Shown here one piece after another: positions 28,133-38,759 of a stretch of 39,808 nucleotides of DNA. The stretch comes from Conoideocrella luteorostrata (Eukaryota; Ascomycota; Sordariomycetes; Hypocreales; Clavicipitaceae). Position 1 is the first letter of the stretch. The number at the start of each line of letters is the position of its first letter. The notes under the pieces were generated by a model, which worked only from the letters and a program-made list of their open reading frames with translations, was not told the DNA's origin and ran no database searches. A program made the translations under genes and the position numbers. Location of the stretch: the NCBI GenBank assembly GCA_032433595.1, contig JASWJB010000363.1, positions 1 to 39,808 of the forward strand, given 5' to 3'.

Positions 28133-30053
28133 ATGTCTAACAGTAGTTTATTGACCAAAATTCAAGCTAGAATGGGTTGGGGAATTTCCGTCGCAGTTCT
28201 ACTCGGAGCAGCGTACCTGACCACCTTACAAACATTGGACCTGGGCATATTCGCACCAGTCTCCCTGTTCGGCAAAACATGCCGCTGTTTCCCTGGCGAT
28301 ACATGTTGGCCGTCCTTGAAGGACTGGAATGCCTTCAACGAAACGGTCGGCGGTAAGCTCATTGCCACAATTCCCATTGCCAGCCCATGCCACGACGACT
28401 TCGGAGGCGTGGCATTCGACGGCCCAGAGTGCGCCCGCATCCAAGAAAACTGGTCGATCCCTGACCTCCACGTTGAGAGCTCTCACTCATCCATGGCCGC
28501 ATTTTTTGTCAACGAGAGCTGCGATCCCTTCAGTGATCGCAGCGCCAGGTGTGAAGTCGGCAGCTATGTTGTCTATGCAGTCGCCGCGACCAATGTCACG
28601 GATTACCGCGCAACCATAAATTTCGTGCGCAAGCACAACATCCGTCTAGTTATCCGCAACACTGGCCACGACTACTTTGGCAAGTCAACAGGAGCCGGTT
28701 CTCTGGCTCTGTGGACGCATTCAATCAAGGGCCACTCCATCCTTGACTTCAACTCCCCCGCCTACACTGGCAAGGCCATGAAGATCGGCGCCGGCGTCCA
28801 GGCGGCAGAGGCACAAGCCGTCGCCAACACACAGGGATACATGGTCGTAGAGGGCGATTGCCCAACTGTCGGTATTGCAGGTGGCTACACACAGGGCGGC
28901 GGCAGCAGCCCTCTTGCCTCTCAGTTTGGCTTGGCGGCGGACCAGGTCCTTGAATGGGAGGTTGTGACCGCAGACGGCAAGCTTCTGACTTCAACGCCTA
29001 CGAAGAACCCAGATCTGTATTGGGCTCTGACTGGCGGTGGTGGCGGCACCTATGGCGCAGTTTTGTCCATGACTGTGAAGCTACACCCAAATATGAAGAC
29101 TGCCGGTGCGGCTTTGTCATTTTCAGAGCCGTCTGCCGTATACTGGGAAATTTTCCAGACCTTCCTTGTCAACCTTCCAGCCGTACTGGATATTGGAGGC
29201 ACCATCTATTGGATAGCTTTCCCAGGTAACACATTTGCAGCACCACAAATTTATCTCCCGGGTGGGACAGCCGGGCAGATTGAGCAACTTCTGAAGCCAA
29301 CGTTTGATGCCCTAAACAATGCCAATGTGCCTTATGGTAAGACTACCCAATTCAAATACTTATATTACAAGTTTCCAAGGCAGTGTAACTTACGCACTAG
29401 GATGAATAGAATTCGTTGCAAAGGATTATGGTAACTTTCAAGACGCGTATCACACCCTTAACCCTCAAATGAATGTCACTGAGGTTAACCTCGGAGGTCG
29501 CTTAATTCCACGATCACTCATCAAGTCTAACAACTCTGCTACGGATCTCATAAACGCCATAAAGTATATCATAGACAGTGGCGCTATCTTTGCAGCAATG
29601 TGTCTTAACGCTAGCAAAGAGCCAACGTCTCCTAATTCCGTTCTACCAGCATGGCGCGACACACTTTTCCTCGCTTTCTTTGGCATGTTAGTACTGCTTT
29701 GTTTCCCATCATATATACACCTTTACTAGGTGCGCTAACCTTTTATTTAACCTCTGAATAATAGCCCATATGACCGTACTGACTATGAATTTAACATTGC
29801 TGCCCAAGAAAAAGTTACCAAGCAGCTGGGCCCTGCTCTTGAAGCAATTACTCCTGGCGGAGGTGCCTATCTTAATGAGGCAGATATTAACCAGCCTGAC
29901 TGGCAGCAGGCTTTCTATGGCGCCAACTACGCAAGGCTGTTAAAGACTAAGCGTAGGTACGACTCTGATGGCATATTCTGGGGCCGGACGACCGTTGGGA
30001 GCGAGCGGTGGGAGGTCGCCGCGGACGGGCGGCTTTGTAAATCTAACTTTTAA
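28133..30053 (+). CDS. FAD-linked oxidase, berberine-bridge-enzyme type, bicovalent flavin
   Basis: BBE-like oxidases use FAD and O2 to oxidise alcohols, amines or C-H bonds and often drive cyclisations in fungal pathways. Exons 28133-29336, 29410-29686 and 29765-30053, with introns of 73 and 78 nt, total 1,770 nt and 589 aa. The N-terminus has a hydrophobic segment at about 17-35, a signal or anchor, and many Cys follow, suggesting secretory-route folding. FAD-domain marks are 'LVIRNTGHDYFGKSTGAGSL' with His179 and GDCPTVGIAGG with Cys243, the positions that bind flavin covalently in bicovalent members. 'GGGGGTYGAVLSMTVKLHP' follows. The C-terminal BBE motif is 'FWGRTTVGSERWEVAADGRL'. The gene is intact and is one of the most GC-rich of the window. 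It probably acts on the cluster intermediate (inference). Confidence 0.92.
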
Positions 30054-31814
30054 AAGCTAGTATTGAGAATTAAGTATGGGTGTGCAGAATAATACCATTA
30101 GAAACACAGCTTTAGTGATAGTAAAACATCAAAAAAGAACTACAATTGCGCAGCGCACATCCACTTCAAGGCCGGCTTACATTGCATTGCTTACACGACA
30201 GTCTGCCTCCACTGTAGAGCTTGCAAACATGCAACGGTCTAAGTAATTATATGTGTAACTAAAGATGAGATAGAGATAACGGGAAGCATAATTTGTATGC
30301 AGACTGATGCACTCTCAGCTACGTCGGATCCTCAAGATGCTAGACGTAAGAAGCAGCTAGGAACCCAACTCGTTATTATATTCAAAGAAAACGCGTGTAT
30401 TACCTAACTAGATTTCCAAGCATTACAAACAACCACCCTGTCGCTTTAGAGTGGTAGGAATATTACCTCCCACACTTCCAAACCGTGACATCTCCAGCAA
30501 AGGGCTACAAAAGTCACGGAATTGCCTGCTCTTTATGTAAGCTAAGTCGGTGCATTATCTTGTCACCCACATGACGCCTGGTTCCCGACTGTCTCAATCT
30601 CATGTCCGGCGACACCAAATAAGGTTCACTGTTTCAGGAGTCAGGGGCCAGCAAATGCACGGCTGGTTTTTTTTGTGTTTAATGATCAAGTTTAAAAATA
30701 AGATAAAAATTTATAATTACACTATATGCTTTAATGAGGCCGCTTGTCTAGCAGTTTGTTTCTTATTGGTCATTTTGCCCCTGAGTGGCGCGGAAAACGA
30801 GGAAAGAAGAATTTATCCACCCCACCCACTCTCCTCTGAAGGTTAACAAGACCTCTATACCCTTAGTTGACAAGATGTTGGGATTTCCTCCCTCCCCAGT
30901 AGGTGAGTAACTCGACCAAATTCCTGTGTTGTGTGCGCTGGAAGGTGCACAGACATTGCACCAGACTACATACATAACAAGTAGACTCCCGGGACTTGCC
31001 CCTTTACGGACCACTAGACTGTAGTAGTAGCGGATTTCCTGAAGTCAATTTACCTAGGTCACGGATCATTGCTTCTGCGCTTGGGCGCGCAGTTGGCGGT
31101 GAGAGCCTGCCGCGAGTCTTCACCTACTGCTGTAGGTGACGTCTGATTTCTCGTCGTTGGTTGCTATTAAAGCGCCAAAGATCACAGCTTCGCCAAGAAG
31201 GGTATTACTGACCAGACGTAGACAGCAGGTACTCGTACAAAGTTTTCTTTCTTGCTAAGCACACGTAGATTGTAGAGATTTACAGAACACCTCCGCAAAG
31301 CTATGAATAGCCAATCTATCCGTGCCAGGTATTTCCAAGCCGTTCGGAATTCGTTACTAACAAGTAAGGGCTATTTTCGAGATGTTTTTGGAACACGGCG
31401 AATTTTCTTGTTGGGGCTTTCAATTCGAACAGAATATCAGGTTCCAGATAAGAGAGACCCTTTGTCTCGCCACGACAAGCCAATTCGTAGTGGTTTGATA
31501 ACACAAAGTACCGATGAACAGCTAATGGTAATGAGATGTACCCAGGAGGCTTGGGAGGCGGGAAGCGCAGCCACAGAAGGGACGGGGGGTGGCCCGTATA
31601 TCGAAAAACTCCCAGAACAAAATGAGGCTTCTTTACCGAGTACATTTCGGTACGAAAAAAGCATCTTCGTAACAAAACGGCGCCCGGGGCGAATAAGAAT
31701 GGTACTCCTCTTCGATTTTACTCATAACGAGCGCCACGCCATCTGCAGCAAACAACAGTGGGATCTTTAGCCCCCACCTCCCACCTCTCCACAGTCGTCC
31801 ACTACGTCGCGGTC
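30054..31814. other. 1.8-kb region without a supported gene
   Basis: No family features are visible. The frame 31303-31770 (+) is open for 155 codons but overlaps open frames on the other strand and contains a low-complexity G-rich part; I regard it as chance. At about 31121-31140 there is a short perfect inverted repeat (tcaccta...taggtga). The sequence near 30670-30730 is AT-rich. Confidence 0.45.
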
Positions 31815-32015
31815 TTATCTCTGTACCGCCCGAGAATGCCTAATACTGCCTAGCAGAGTCCACCAGCTGGAGGGAAGCTGGAGGGAATCGGCCATGGCTA
31901 CGTGTCCACGCCGCCTCGTCCAGCCCTGTATACAAAATGCTATGATCACAGCGCAGATCGAAAGAGACCAGAGGAGCCATCCAGTTGTTTGAATGGGGTG
32001 GTCCGAGAGTGACAA
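31815..32015 (-). pseudogene. Possible cytochrome P450 5' fragment
   Basis: A 66-codon frame starts at an ATG and reads like a P450 N-terminus. It has a hydrophobic helix (GWLLWSLSICAVIIAFCIQG), a basic stop-transfer TRRR, then LQLPSSWWTLLGSIRH, which resembles the Pro-rich hinge and 'LPLLGSIRH'-like start of the catalytic domain. No further P450 motifs follow at lower coordinates before or after the stop. If real, it is a truncated relic. Confidence 0.3.
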
Positions 32016-32639
32016 GCGCCTTACAAGCGTGGTGTAGTGCAGAATAAAACAATTATCTAACCAGAATATAGCATAGTTTTTATATTATAAGAAAAATTCA
32101 CAGATATAGTAAGAGGAGGAGAAAGTTAAAAATAGTTTTACTTATAGCAAATAAAAGATTATGCTACGTGTGGAATAGCTAGCTAATGACAGCCATTCGC
32201 ATGACGGAAGGATCTCATATAAGAGAAATTTTCTACACCCTGCCCTAAGAAACATTGGCTTGCCCGTTTTCCCTAAGTTTCGGCTCTTATTCACCTCTTC
32301 CGATCGCAGGGTTAACTAGGGGATGATTGGATTATAGTTTGGTTAACTTCCGGCGCATAGCTGTGGAAAATATTTAACAAACAAGTTTAGTTCTGGAGAT
32401 ATTCACCGGAAACGTACCCCACAAAAATACAATGCAGAAATAGCGGAAACAGGGCATGTGATTTTTGACCCTGTCACGTACTCTGCGTCACATACAAGAA
32501 CGCCGATTTGATGATGTCATATGCGCGCCCAGGAACACGTACCGTTGTATCGTACAAAAATACGAGATTATGGGGCGAATTCGGAGAATGCCAGTACACT
32601 ATCATCACTAGTTACCTCATAAACCTGAGGATTTTGCAT
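32016..32639. other. AT-rich non-coding region
   Basis: The stretch 32050-32160 is strongly A/T-rich, and 'ggagaaagttaaa' near 32120 is also found near 213 in the other AT-rich block, which hints at a shared decayed repeat. The remainder has no supported gene and forms the 3' flank of the 866-aa protein gene. Confidence 0.4.
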
Positions 32640-35240
32640 TCACAACGTGGCAAGCGGCTGAATACCTCGCCACAGTACATCCACATGAAGCCGCTCAACA
32701 TCTCCCGTCCAACGATGAGGCAGAGGGACCGACAATCTCAATCCGAGCCTGTCCGTGATAGCCAGCAATGTCGCCATATTAGAGTCAGCACCGGCTGCTG
32801 TTGGTGCACATATGAGGATAGTTGTCTGCGTGGCCTTCACAAACTGTAGCTTGCAGTTGATGCTATTGTGCAGGAAGCCTTGCCAGGTCTGAAAGGCCAG
32901 CGGGCAATCGAATGGCAAATAATTCCACTTGTACAGACGGCCTGTTGGCGTGCAGAAATTGAAGTTAGAAAGTGCAGGGATTTTATCGATAGATAGCGTT
33001 GGCCAGGCACCATAGTGTGTGTGAATGGCGCCTTTCGCAAATACAGCAGCTGGATATTTGGCTTTGTACGTGCTGGCAAAGCTTAGGAGAGCATTTCCGT
33101 CAAGTTGAAGCGTTGCGTTTGAGAACAACCCCTTGACTGAAGCAGTCATGTGGGGCATGTCTACAGCCGCTTGAAATTGCTGCTTTGCTTCGGGGCTCAT
33201 CAAATAGTGGAAGTAGAGGTCGTGGTTACCGTCCGTCGCTATGAACAGCCTTGGTAAGCCTCGAGGAGGCTGGTATGTCTTTTCCTGGGTTATCACACCA
33301 GTGTCTTCCAGATTAGTGAGGATTGCTGACAATATGTCGACTCCCTGTTCATCCAAGGGTTCTTTGAAACTCTGATTGTCCAAGAGGTCCGGATATCTCT
33401 CGAGAATATCCCATGCCCGTGTTCGATTTCCTTCATACTGGCATGAAATCTTTGCTGACTTTCTTGTTGGTAAGTCTTCCACAGCCACAGTGTACTCACT
33501 TTGCTCAGTTGGCGGAATGACGTCTGAAATAACTTTGCAAAGAATGTCTCGGCCAGACAGGTTCCCAGAAAGTTTCATCAAGATAGTAGCAATACGATCA
33601 AGCAAGTTGAAGCTCGGCGCGTTAGTTCTATCTATAATAATGAAACCATAATAGTCTCTGCCCATGGTGCGGTCTAGGCGGCTTTGAAAGTAGTCCAGGT
33701 CATCGTGTATATCCTGTAGGGCCAATGTAGTTTTCCATTCCGCACCTGCCAATTGATTCTTGTCCTTTGCTATCCGTTTTTGGGTAATCCAGTTGTTTTC
33801 CATGCTTTTATCACTAACAACCGGCTCTCCATGCTCTCCGTCAAATGCAAAGAAAATGAAATGAACAACCCTGGCTGCGAGCTCCTCTATGAGTTTCATT
33901 GCCAGCGGGTCGCTTTTACACATGCGACCGGTCAAGTAATCGCGAGTTCTTGTTTCCGTTACTCTCCCATCCTCTTCATACGAGTATGGCGTCTTTGACT
34001 CCCAAAAACCTTTTGTCCATGCGACGAAGCCTAACAGCACGGCGACCGGACATTCTTGTGATAGATCATCATCAGGTTGCAACCAGGATGATCCTGGGTC
34101 TCCCGACTTGCCGTATCTTTGCAGGGCCGAGAGCTTCTTCACCAAAACGAGATCCTCATATCCAACACTATACTGTTCGAGATTGGCCCAGTTGACGACA
34201 TCAGAAAAATTCTCGTATAGCAAATCCCACCCGTCAACACCCATCTTTCGCTGGCTAGGCTCTGCTGCTACCCTGTCGCCCAGGATTTCCATGCAGGGCG
34301 CATCCTGAGGTAGAAGATAATCGCAAATGGCATCTCGGACAAAGTGCGCAGTGTCTGGTCTTCCCGATTTAAGTGCTTGAAAGAACTTTATATAATCGTC
34401 CAGTCCGCTGATAGACTTCCGAAGAAACTCGTCAATTGTCTTGGCTTTTCTCGCCTTGGCAAGGACATCTGTATCTCCAGTCCAGACTAGATACTCCCGG
34501 AAGACGTTTCGAACGATCAGATCGCCCGTTTGAAGAATTCTCTCCTGACCTAGCTGCAAGTCACAGACAAGTTCCTTGGAATCATTTAAAGATGGAGCCA
34601 TTTCATATAATCTTCTGATCATTTCGTCTCTAAAGGAGTCGACAAAGCCTCTCAAGGTACGGACGGGTCCGTCAGGAGGAAGATGCGCGAGATCTGACAG
34701 TGGAACATCAGGGGATAGTAATGACTGGTACACCAGGGTCTTGCCACTGCATTTGTGTGCGGAGTCTGTCGGAGCAGGGTCCTCGGCCGCTGCATCACTC
34801 GTAGGCTCGGTTTTGCGGGAGTCGATCCAGGCCTCAATAGTCTCAACTTCACTCTTGATCTTGAGTATCTGTTGAACATGACCCCTGTTATCTTGTAATC
34901 CTCTACTAAAGAAGCGACGATTGACTTCGTCTCTCAAAGCAAGGACCTTTTTCCCCATTTGTGCCATGTTTTTTAAGTCTTCCACATCCCGAGTGTCACT
35001 CGGGGCACCCCAAGCGCGGTAGGTGTCCTGAGCTTTCTTGTACTCCTCATGGAGTCGTTTCTTTTCAAGGTGATGTTGAGAGCAAAATTCATGATACGAC
35101 GCCTGGAGCATCTGAACGCAAGATGTGCCATTCTTTTCAAGTGCAGCACAGAGTACTGGCTGTGAGGCTGGGACTTTGTTATAAGCAGATGCTGTGGATG
35201 AAGAGATGGTTCGATTCTTAATGCGCTTGCGCTCAGACAT
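32640..35240 (-). CDS. Large intronless protein of unknown function (866 aa)
   Basis: A single uninterrupted frame of 2,601 nt strongly indicates a real gene. I do not recognise the family. Residues about 30-57 contain Cys and His spaced as CAALEKNGTSC...FCSQHH, similar to small zinc-binding modules of the C-x8-C...C-x2-H type. A Lys/Glu-rich helical stretch follows (about 58-150), plausibly coiled coil. The remaining 700 residues are mixed alpha/beta in look, with no membrane helix. A segment near 'LFIATDGNHDLYFHYLMSP' and the phrase HTHYGAWPTLSI are distinctive and could serve as search anchors. The start is the first ATG, context tttcgaaATG. It has no evident tie to the metabolite genes. 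Confidence 0.75.
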   Translation of the reverse strand: MSERKRIKNRTISSSTASAYNKVPASQPVLCAALEKNGTSCVQMLQASYHEFCSQHHLEKKRLHEEYKKAQDTYRAWGAPSDTRDVEDLKNMAQMGKKVLALRDEVNRRFFSRGLQDNRGHVQQILKIKSEVETIEAWIDSRKTEPTSDAAAEDPAPTDSAHKCSGKTLVYQSLLSPDVPLSDLAHLPPDGPVRTLRGFVDSFRDEMIRRLYEMAPSLNDSKELVCDLQLGQERILQTGDLIVRNVFREYLVWTGDTDVLAKARKAKTIDEFLRKSISGLDDYIKFFQALKSGRPDTAHFVRDAICDYLLPQDAPCMEILGDRVAAEPSQRKMGVDGWDLLYENFSDVVNWANLEQYSVGYEDLVLVKKLSALQRYGKSGDPGSSWLQPDDDLSQECPVAVLLGFVAWTKGFWESKTPYSYEEDGRVTETRTRDYLTGRMCKSDPLAMKLIEELAARVVHFIFFAFDGEHGEPVVSDKSMENNWITQKRIAKDKNQLAGAEWKTTLALQDIHDDLDYFQSRLDRTMGRDYYGFIIIDRTNAPSFNLLDRIATILMKLSGNLSGRDILCKVISDVIPPTEQSEYTVAVEDLPTRKSAKISCQYEGNRTRAWDILERYPDLLDNQSFKEPLDEQGVDILSAILTNLEDTGVITQEKTYQPPRGLPRLFIATDGNHDLYFHYLMSPEAKQQFQAAVDMPHMTASVKGLFSNATLQLDGNALLSFASTYKAKYPAAVFAKGAIHTHYGAWPTLSIDKIPALSNFNFCTPTGRLYKWNYLPFDCPLAFQTWQGFLHNSINCKLQFVKATQTTILICAPTAAGADSNMATLLAITDRLGLRLSVPLPHRWTGDVERLHVDVLWRGIQPLATL

Positions 35241-36802
35241 TTCGAAAATGCAAAAGACGATCCAAAACTGGTAGAAACACAGTTATGGAGACCAAGTATT
35301 TCGCCCAGCTGTCAAGGCCGTAGAAGGGATGTCCAGCAAGGTCCAGCAACGATGCAGTGGGGGTCAAGATCCGGGCGGTCGGCGCGTGTATGGGCCACTT
35401 AAAGTGTGGCGGCCTTGCTGATTCCCGGAGTTTGGTAGCTCTCGTGAGTCGTTCGCTGGTTGCGTCGGAAATGGATATATAGATAACGTTGCAGGCTCGG
35501 TCAAGCAGCACAGGTAACGCGAAGAACACATTGAAGCTGTGAATCGAGCCGGGATGACGAAGATAGGGAGAAATACGGTCCAGAGGTAGCCAGCGACAGT
35601 TCGAATTTCGAAGCTGTGCCGCTGGGCATCAACCTTTGTGCCCAACATGCATGGGCTGACTACACTGCAAATTGGCCACGAAGTGGTTGACCGCTGGCGA
35701 CCCAAGGAGCCTACCAACAGCGTTTGCTGTGCTCAACTCGCATCTAGTCGACTCTGCTCCGCATCTCGCGCGTTAACGTCAAGTCGGGGGTCGCTACGGG
35801 CCGCAATTTTAGCCTCCCGTGTGGATCGATGTCGCAGCGCGCAAGTAGCATGGAAATTACTGGCCGCCGAGGGCGGGCTCACACGGATCATGACAGACAT
35901 TCCTCCAACAGCCTTCTCCTTATTGGCTTTTAGAAAAAGCGGTGTTATCATCGCTGGCCGCATTCGAGGTTTGGCTGTGCCAACATCCCGAGGCATCTCA
36001 GCGGCAGTGGGCGATTGCTAGCCACGAGGAACTTTTCGGACAGGGGGCTTACTTGAAGGCCCCGAGCACTCCAGCGCGGCGACGGACTGCTGTAGGTGTA
36101 TTGGCTTCGAGCGCTTCAGTGCCGGGAGCCGGGCGCGTCTCGTACACAGGTAGGTTTAATTCCGATTTGTTCTACGGAGTATCGTTTTGACCATCATTTC
36201 CCCGCTATTTCTTTTCTTATCATTTATATTCACTTACACTGCTTAGGGTAGGTATGCCCCGAGCCTCTACAGCCCCCTACCCAAGTAGCGCCTAACCTAG
36301 TTTCAGCTACAGGCACTGTACTAACTAGTACACGCGTAGAACCGGTAGTTTGTGGCTTTGACGGCGGTACTCAGCCTAACGAACCACCCCTCAGCCCATA
36401 TGTCCAGCGCGTCCCTTGTGGCTTTATCACAGGGCTTTCGATTCAGCCTCATGGCAGACTACTGCGGTCGAGACCGCAAAACGCTGGTCTTGCACAGAGG
36501 CACAGGTTTTTCGGGGTATTGATCCCAATTATGCTTTGGCTTTTGCTTGTAGTGGCATTTGGACCAGAAGGGCCACAGTCCGGATCTGTCGGCTCATAGT
36601 CTGGCGGAGTAGAATGAAGACAAAGAAACCTGATGATATCCTAAAGAGCTGTGGTTATGCAGAGTTGACGGCTTATATAGCTTCTATTAACCCAAACATG
36701 TCAGCGTCTCGGCCTGACGGCATCCAGTTTTCATCACCACCGTCGACTCCGGCCTGTATAACGCATAAACTTGGCCAGACCGAAAAAAAATAAAAAATAA
36801 AA
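35241..36802. other. 1.56-kb intergenic region between divergent genes
   Basis: It separates the 866-aa gene (-) from the secreted-protein gene (+). Several short frames are open in both directions (for example 35638-36021) because the GC content is higher, but none shows domains, a signal peptide or consistent splicing. The A-rich aaaaaaaataaaaaataaaa run directly before the ATG at 36803 is the only distinctive local feature. Confidence 0.45.
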
Positions 36803-37492
36803 ATGTCGCCAAAACATCCCATTCTCGCTCATGCTTTCTTCATCCTATCGCTTGCCCTCCCATTCTCCGCCGCCCAAATAGACAGCTGCCAAAACGCCTG
36901 CAATAGCTACAACTCCATCCTCGTCAGCTGCAACAGGGATGCCGCCCAGCAAAGCGTCTACAACTCATGCGTCTGCAACAGCGGCAACTTCGGCGTTTAC
37001 GTCGACCAATGCATCGCCTGCGAGGGAGCCAGCTCCAAGCCCGCAAAGTTCAAGCAGACCTGCAAGTCCGTCCCCCCGGACTGCACCACCGCGTGCCAGG
37101 GCTTTGGAATCATCCTACAGGGCTGTGGGAGCACGAGCAGCGCCGGGTTTGGCAACTGCGTGTGCTCGGCGGCGTACGACCAGCGCTCGCCAAACACCTT
37201 CAACCAAGATTTCGTGGATTGCGTGACGTGCGAGAATGGAGGCGGCAACGCGGCGTACTGGGAGGCCTTTTGCTGCAAAACGACTGGGAACTGCAATGGC
37301 ATGTCTGCAGAAGCTTCTGCTGCTATGGTGAGCATTTCCGCGTCGAAGGGTGGTGGTGCGTCCAAGACTTCCCCTGCGCCGGGACCGGTTTCTACCTCGC
37401 CGAATCCCACGCCGGGTCTGGCCGCGACACCTCCTGTTGATCGAAGGTTGTGGTCATTGGCTGGCTTGTTTCTTTTCGTCCTGTTGAGGTAG
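36803..37492 (+). CDS. Secreted Cys-rich protein with internal duplication, probably GPI-anchored
   Basis: Intronless, 229 aa. It has a signal peptide at about 1-24 (hydrophobic FFILSLALPFSAA ending before QIDSC). The mature part holds two related Cys-rich units. Unit 1 runs about 28-73 (CQNACNSYNSILVSC ... NSCVC ... YVDQCIAC). Unit 2 runs about 93-143 (CTTACQGFGIILQGC ... NCVC ... FVDCVTC). A Ser/Pro/Thr/Gly-rich linker (about 168-212) and a C-terminal hydrophobic tail (LWSLAGLFLFVLL) follow, typical of a GPI signal. The role is likely at the cell wall or as a surface protein. Codon use is strongly GC-biased relative to neighbours. The family has no name that I can assign. Confidence 0.88.
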   Translation: MSPKHPILAHAFFILSLALPFSAAQIDSCQNACNSYNSILVSCNRDAAQQSVYNSCVCNSGNFGVYVDQCIACEGASSKPAKFKQTCKSVPPDCTTACQGFGIILQGCGSTSSAGFGNCVCSAAYDQRSPNTFNQDFVDCVTCENGGGNAAYWEAFCCKTTGNCNGMSAEASAAMVSISASKGGGASKTSPAPGPVSTSPNPTPGLAATPPVDRRLWSLAGLFLFVLLR

Positions 37493-38759
37493 GTGAGTGG
37501 AGTTTCGGCCCTCACCTACGTATGAAGATGGAGGCACCCGGTCGATATATAATTCCCAAACTGTCCAGGAGTCACAGAAATAAAATGTACATAGGCTGTA
37601 CGTTGTTGCAACTATGTATAGCATTTGCTGAGAAATTAAGTTCGTCCATTATGCCTTGCTTGTCTAAATCCGGGCAGAGAAGAATGCCAGTGAAGTCTCA
37701 GATTCTGAGATGGATCAAGATTATTTGCTGCGGCGTTGGTGACTCTTTATCCTATTTGCCGTGCACTGGTTCTTTAGCAGTCCGACCTCGGTGTCTAGAC
37801 TTTCAACGAAGAAGCAAACAGATACCAGCGTTGTGGACAGTACTTCGTAGACATGCTAGCTATTGCAATGAAGAAGCCAAAGATTGGGGCCCGTTTGAAG
37901 ACGGAGGCATACCTGGTAGACTTTGGAACACACACATATATACACGCATGCGATAAAGTATATACATTACCGCAATACGTGTCAACGACGCACTGCTACC
38001 CCAGTCTTGTTAAACCCAACGAACAACCCATGGGCCAATCCAATTACCTGCCCTGGTCGTGCATAATTCTTCTCTGCCAAGATTAAATCCGACATCCCGA
38101 ACATCACATATGATTGCCCTCACGAGCCGTGCGGGTGGCGCATTTCTGTCAGGGTGCAAGTTTCCAATGCACTGGAGACGATATTCGGATCGCTCTGGAG
38201 TCTCGTGATCCATCCAGCCACCGGTCATGGTCTGTCTCCATTGCGAGAAATGTCTGGGCCGGGCCAGCCATCTTTCACTAAGAAAAGGAAAAGGGAAGGT
38301 TTCAGGACGGCTCTCGGCACTGAAGATGCCGACAGGGAATCGTACACTATCTAGAACGGTCCGTACATAGTCTAGTGTTGCCAATAACGGGCTGTGGCTT
38401 GCCAGCCGCACAGCAGCTAGGCGGCATATGCACACATTGCCACCTGCACAGCCCAGCGACGGCATTGGACTATTAGCGCCATCTCGGCTCTAGGTCCAGC
38501 CGCGAGGCAGAGCGCCTGAACTATGTGGTCGGTTCACAACACGGATGTACGGTGAAGTGCCTGGCCAGCTGGTGTTGCTCCGTCGTGCAATTGCAAAATT
38601 GTACACCATGGGAAGAAGTTGAGAGTAGCTTCGTGACTAGTGATCCAGCGGTCTGACTATTGTGCCGCCGCGATGTTCCTGACATCTTTATAATGCCTCG
38701 CCCGGGTTGCTGCACAGTGCCGTTGCATCATCTCACGACGATTCCACGTATATTCGTCT
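37493..38759. other. 1.27-kb intergenic region
   Basis: No gene is supported. Short open frames on both strands, such as 37450-37956 (+) and 38010-38465 (-), lack domain features and lie antisense to each other in part. A TATA-like tttataat at about 38686-38693 lies about 70 bp before the start at 38760. Confidence 0.45.

Noticed and set aside
31303..31770. 155-codon plus-strand frame overlapping 119- and 75-codon minus-strand frames
   Set aside because: All are open by composition. None has a signal, helix pattern, motif or compatible splice partner.
35638..36021. 127-codon plus-strand frame and its 87-codon antisense partner
   Set aside because: Low-complexity Arg/Ser/Ala composition from GC-rich DNA, without any structural or family signal.
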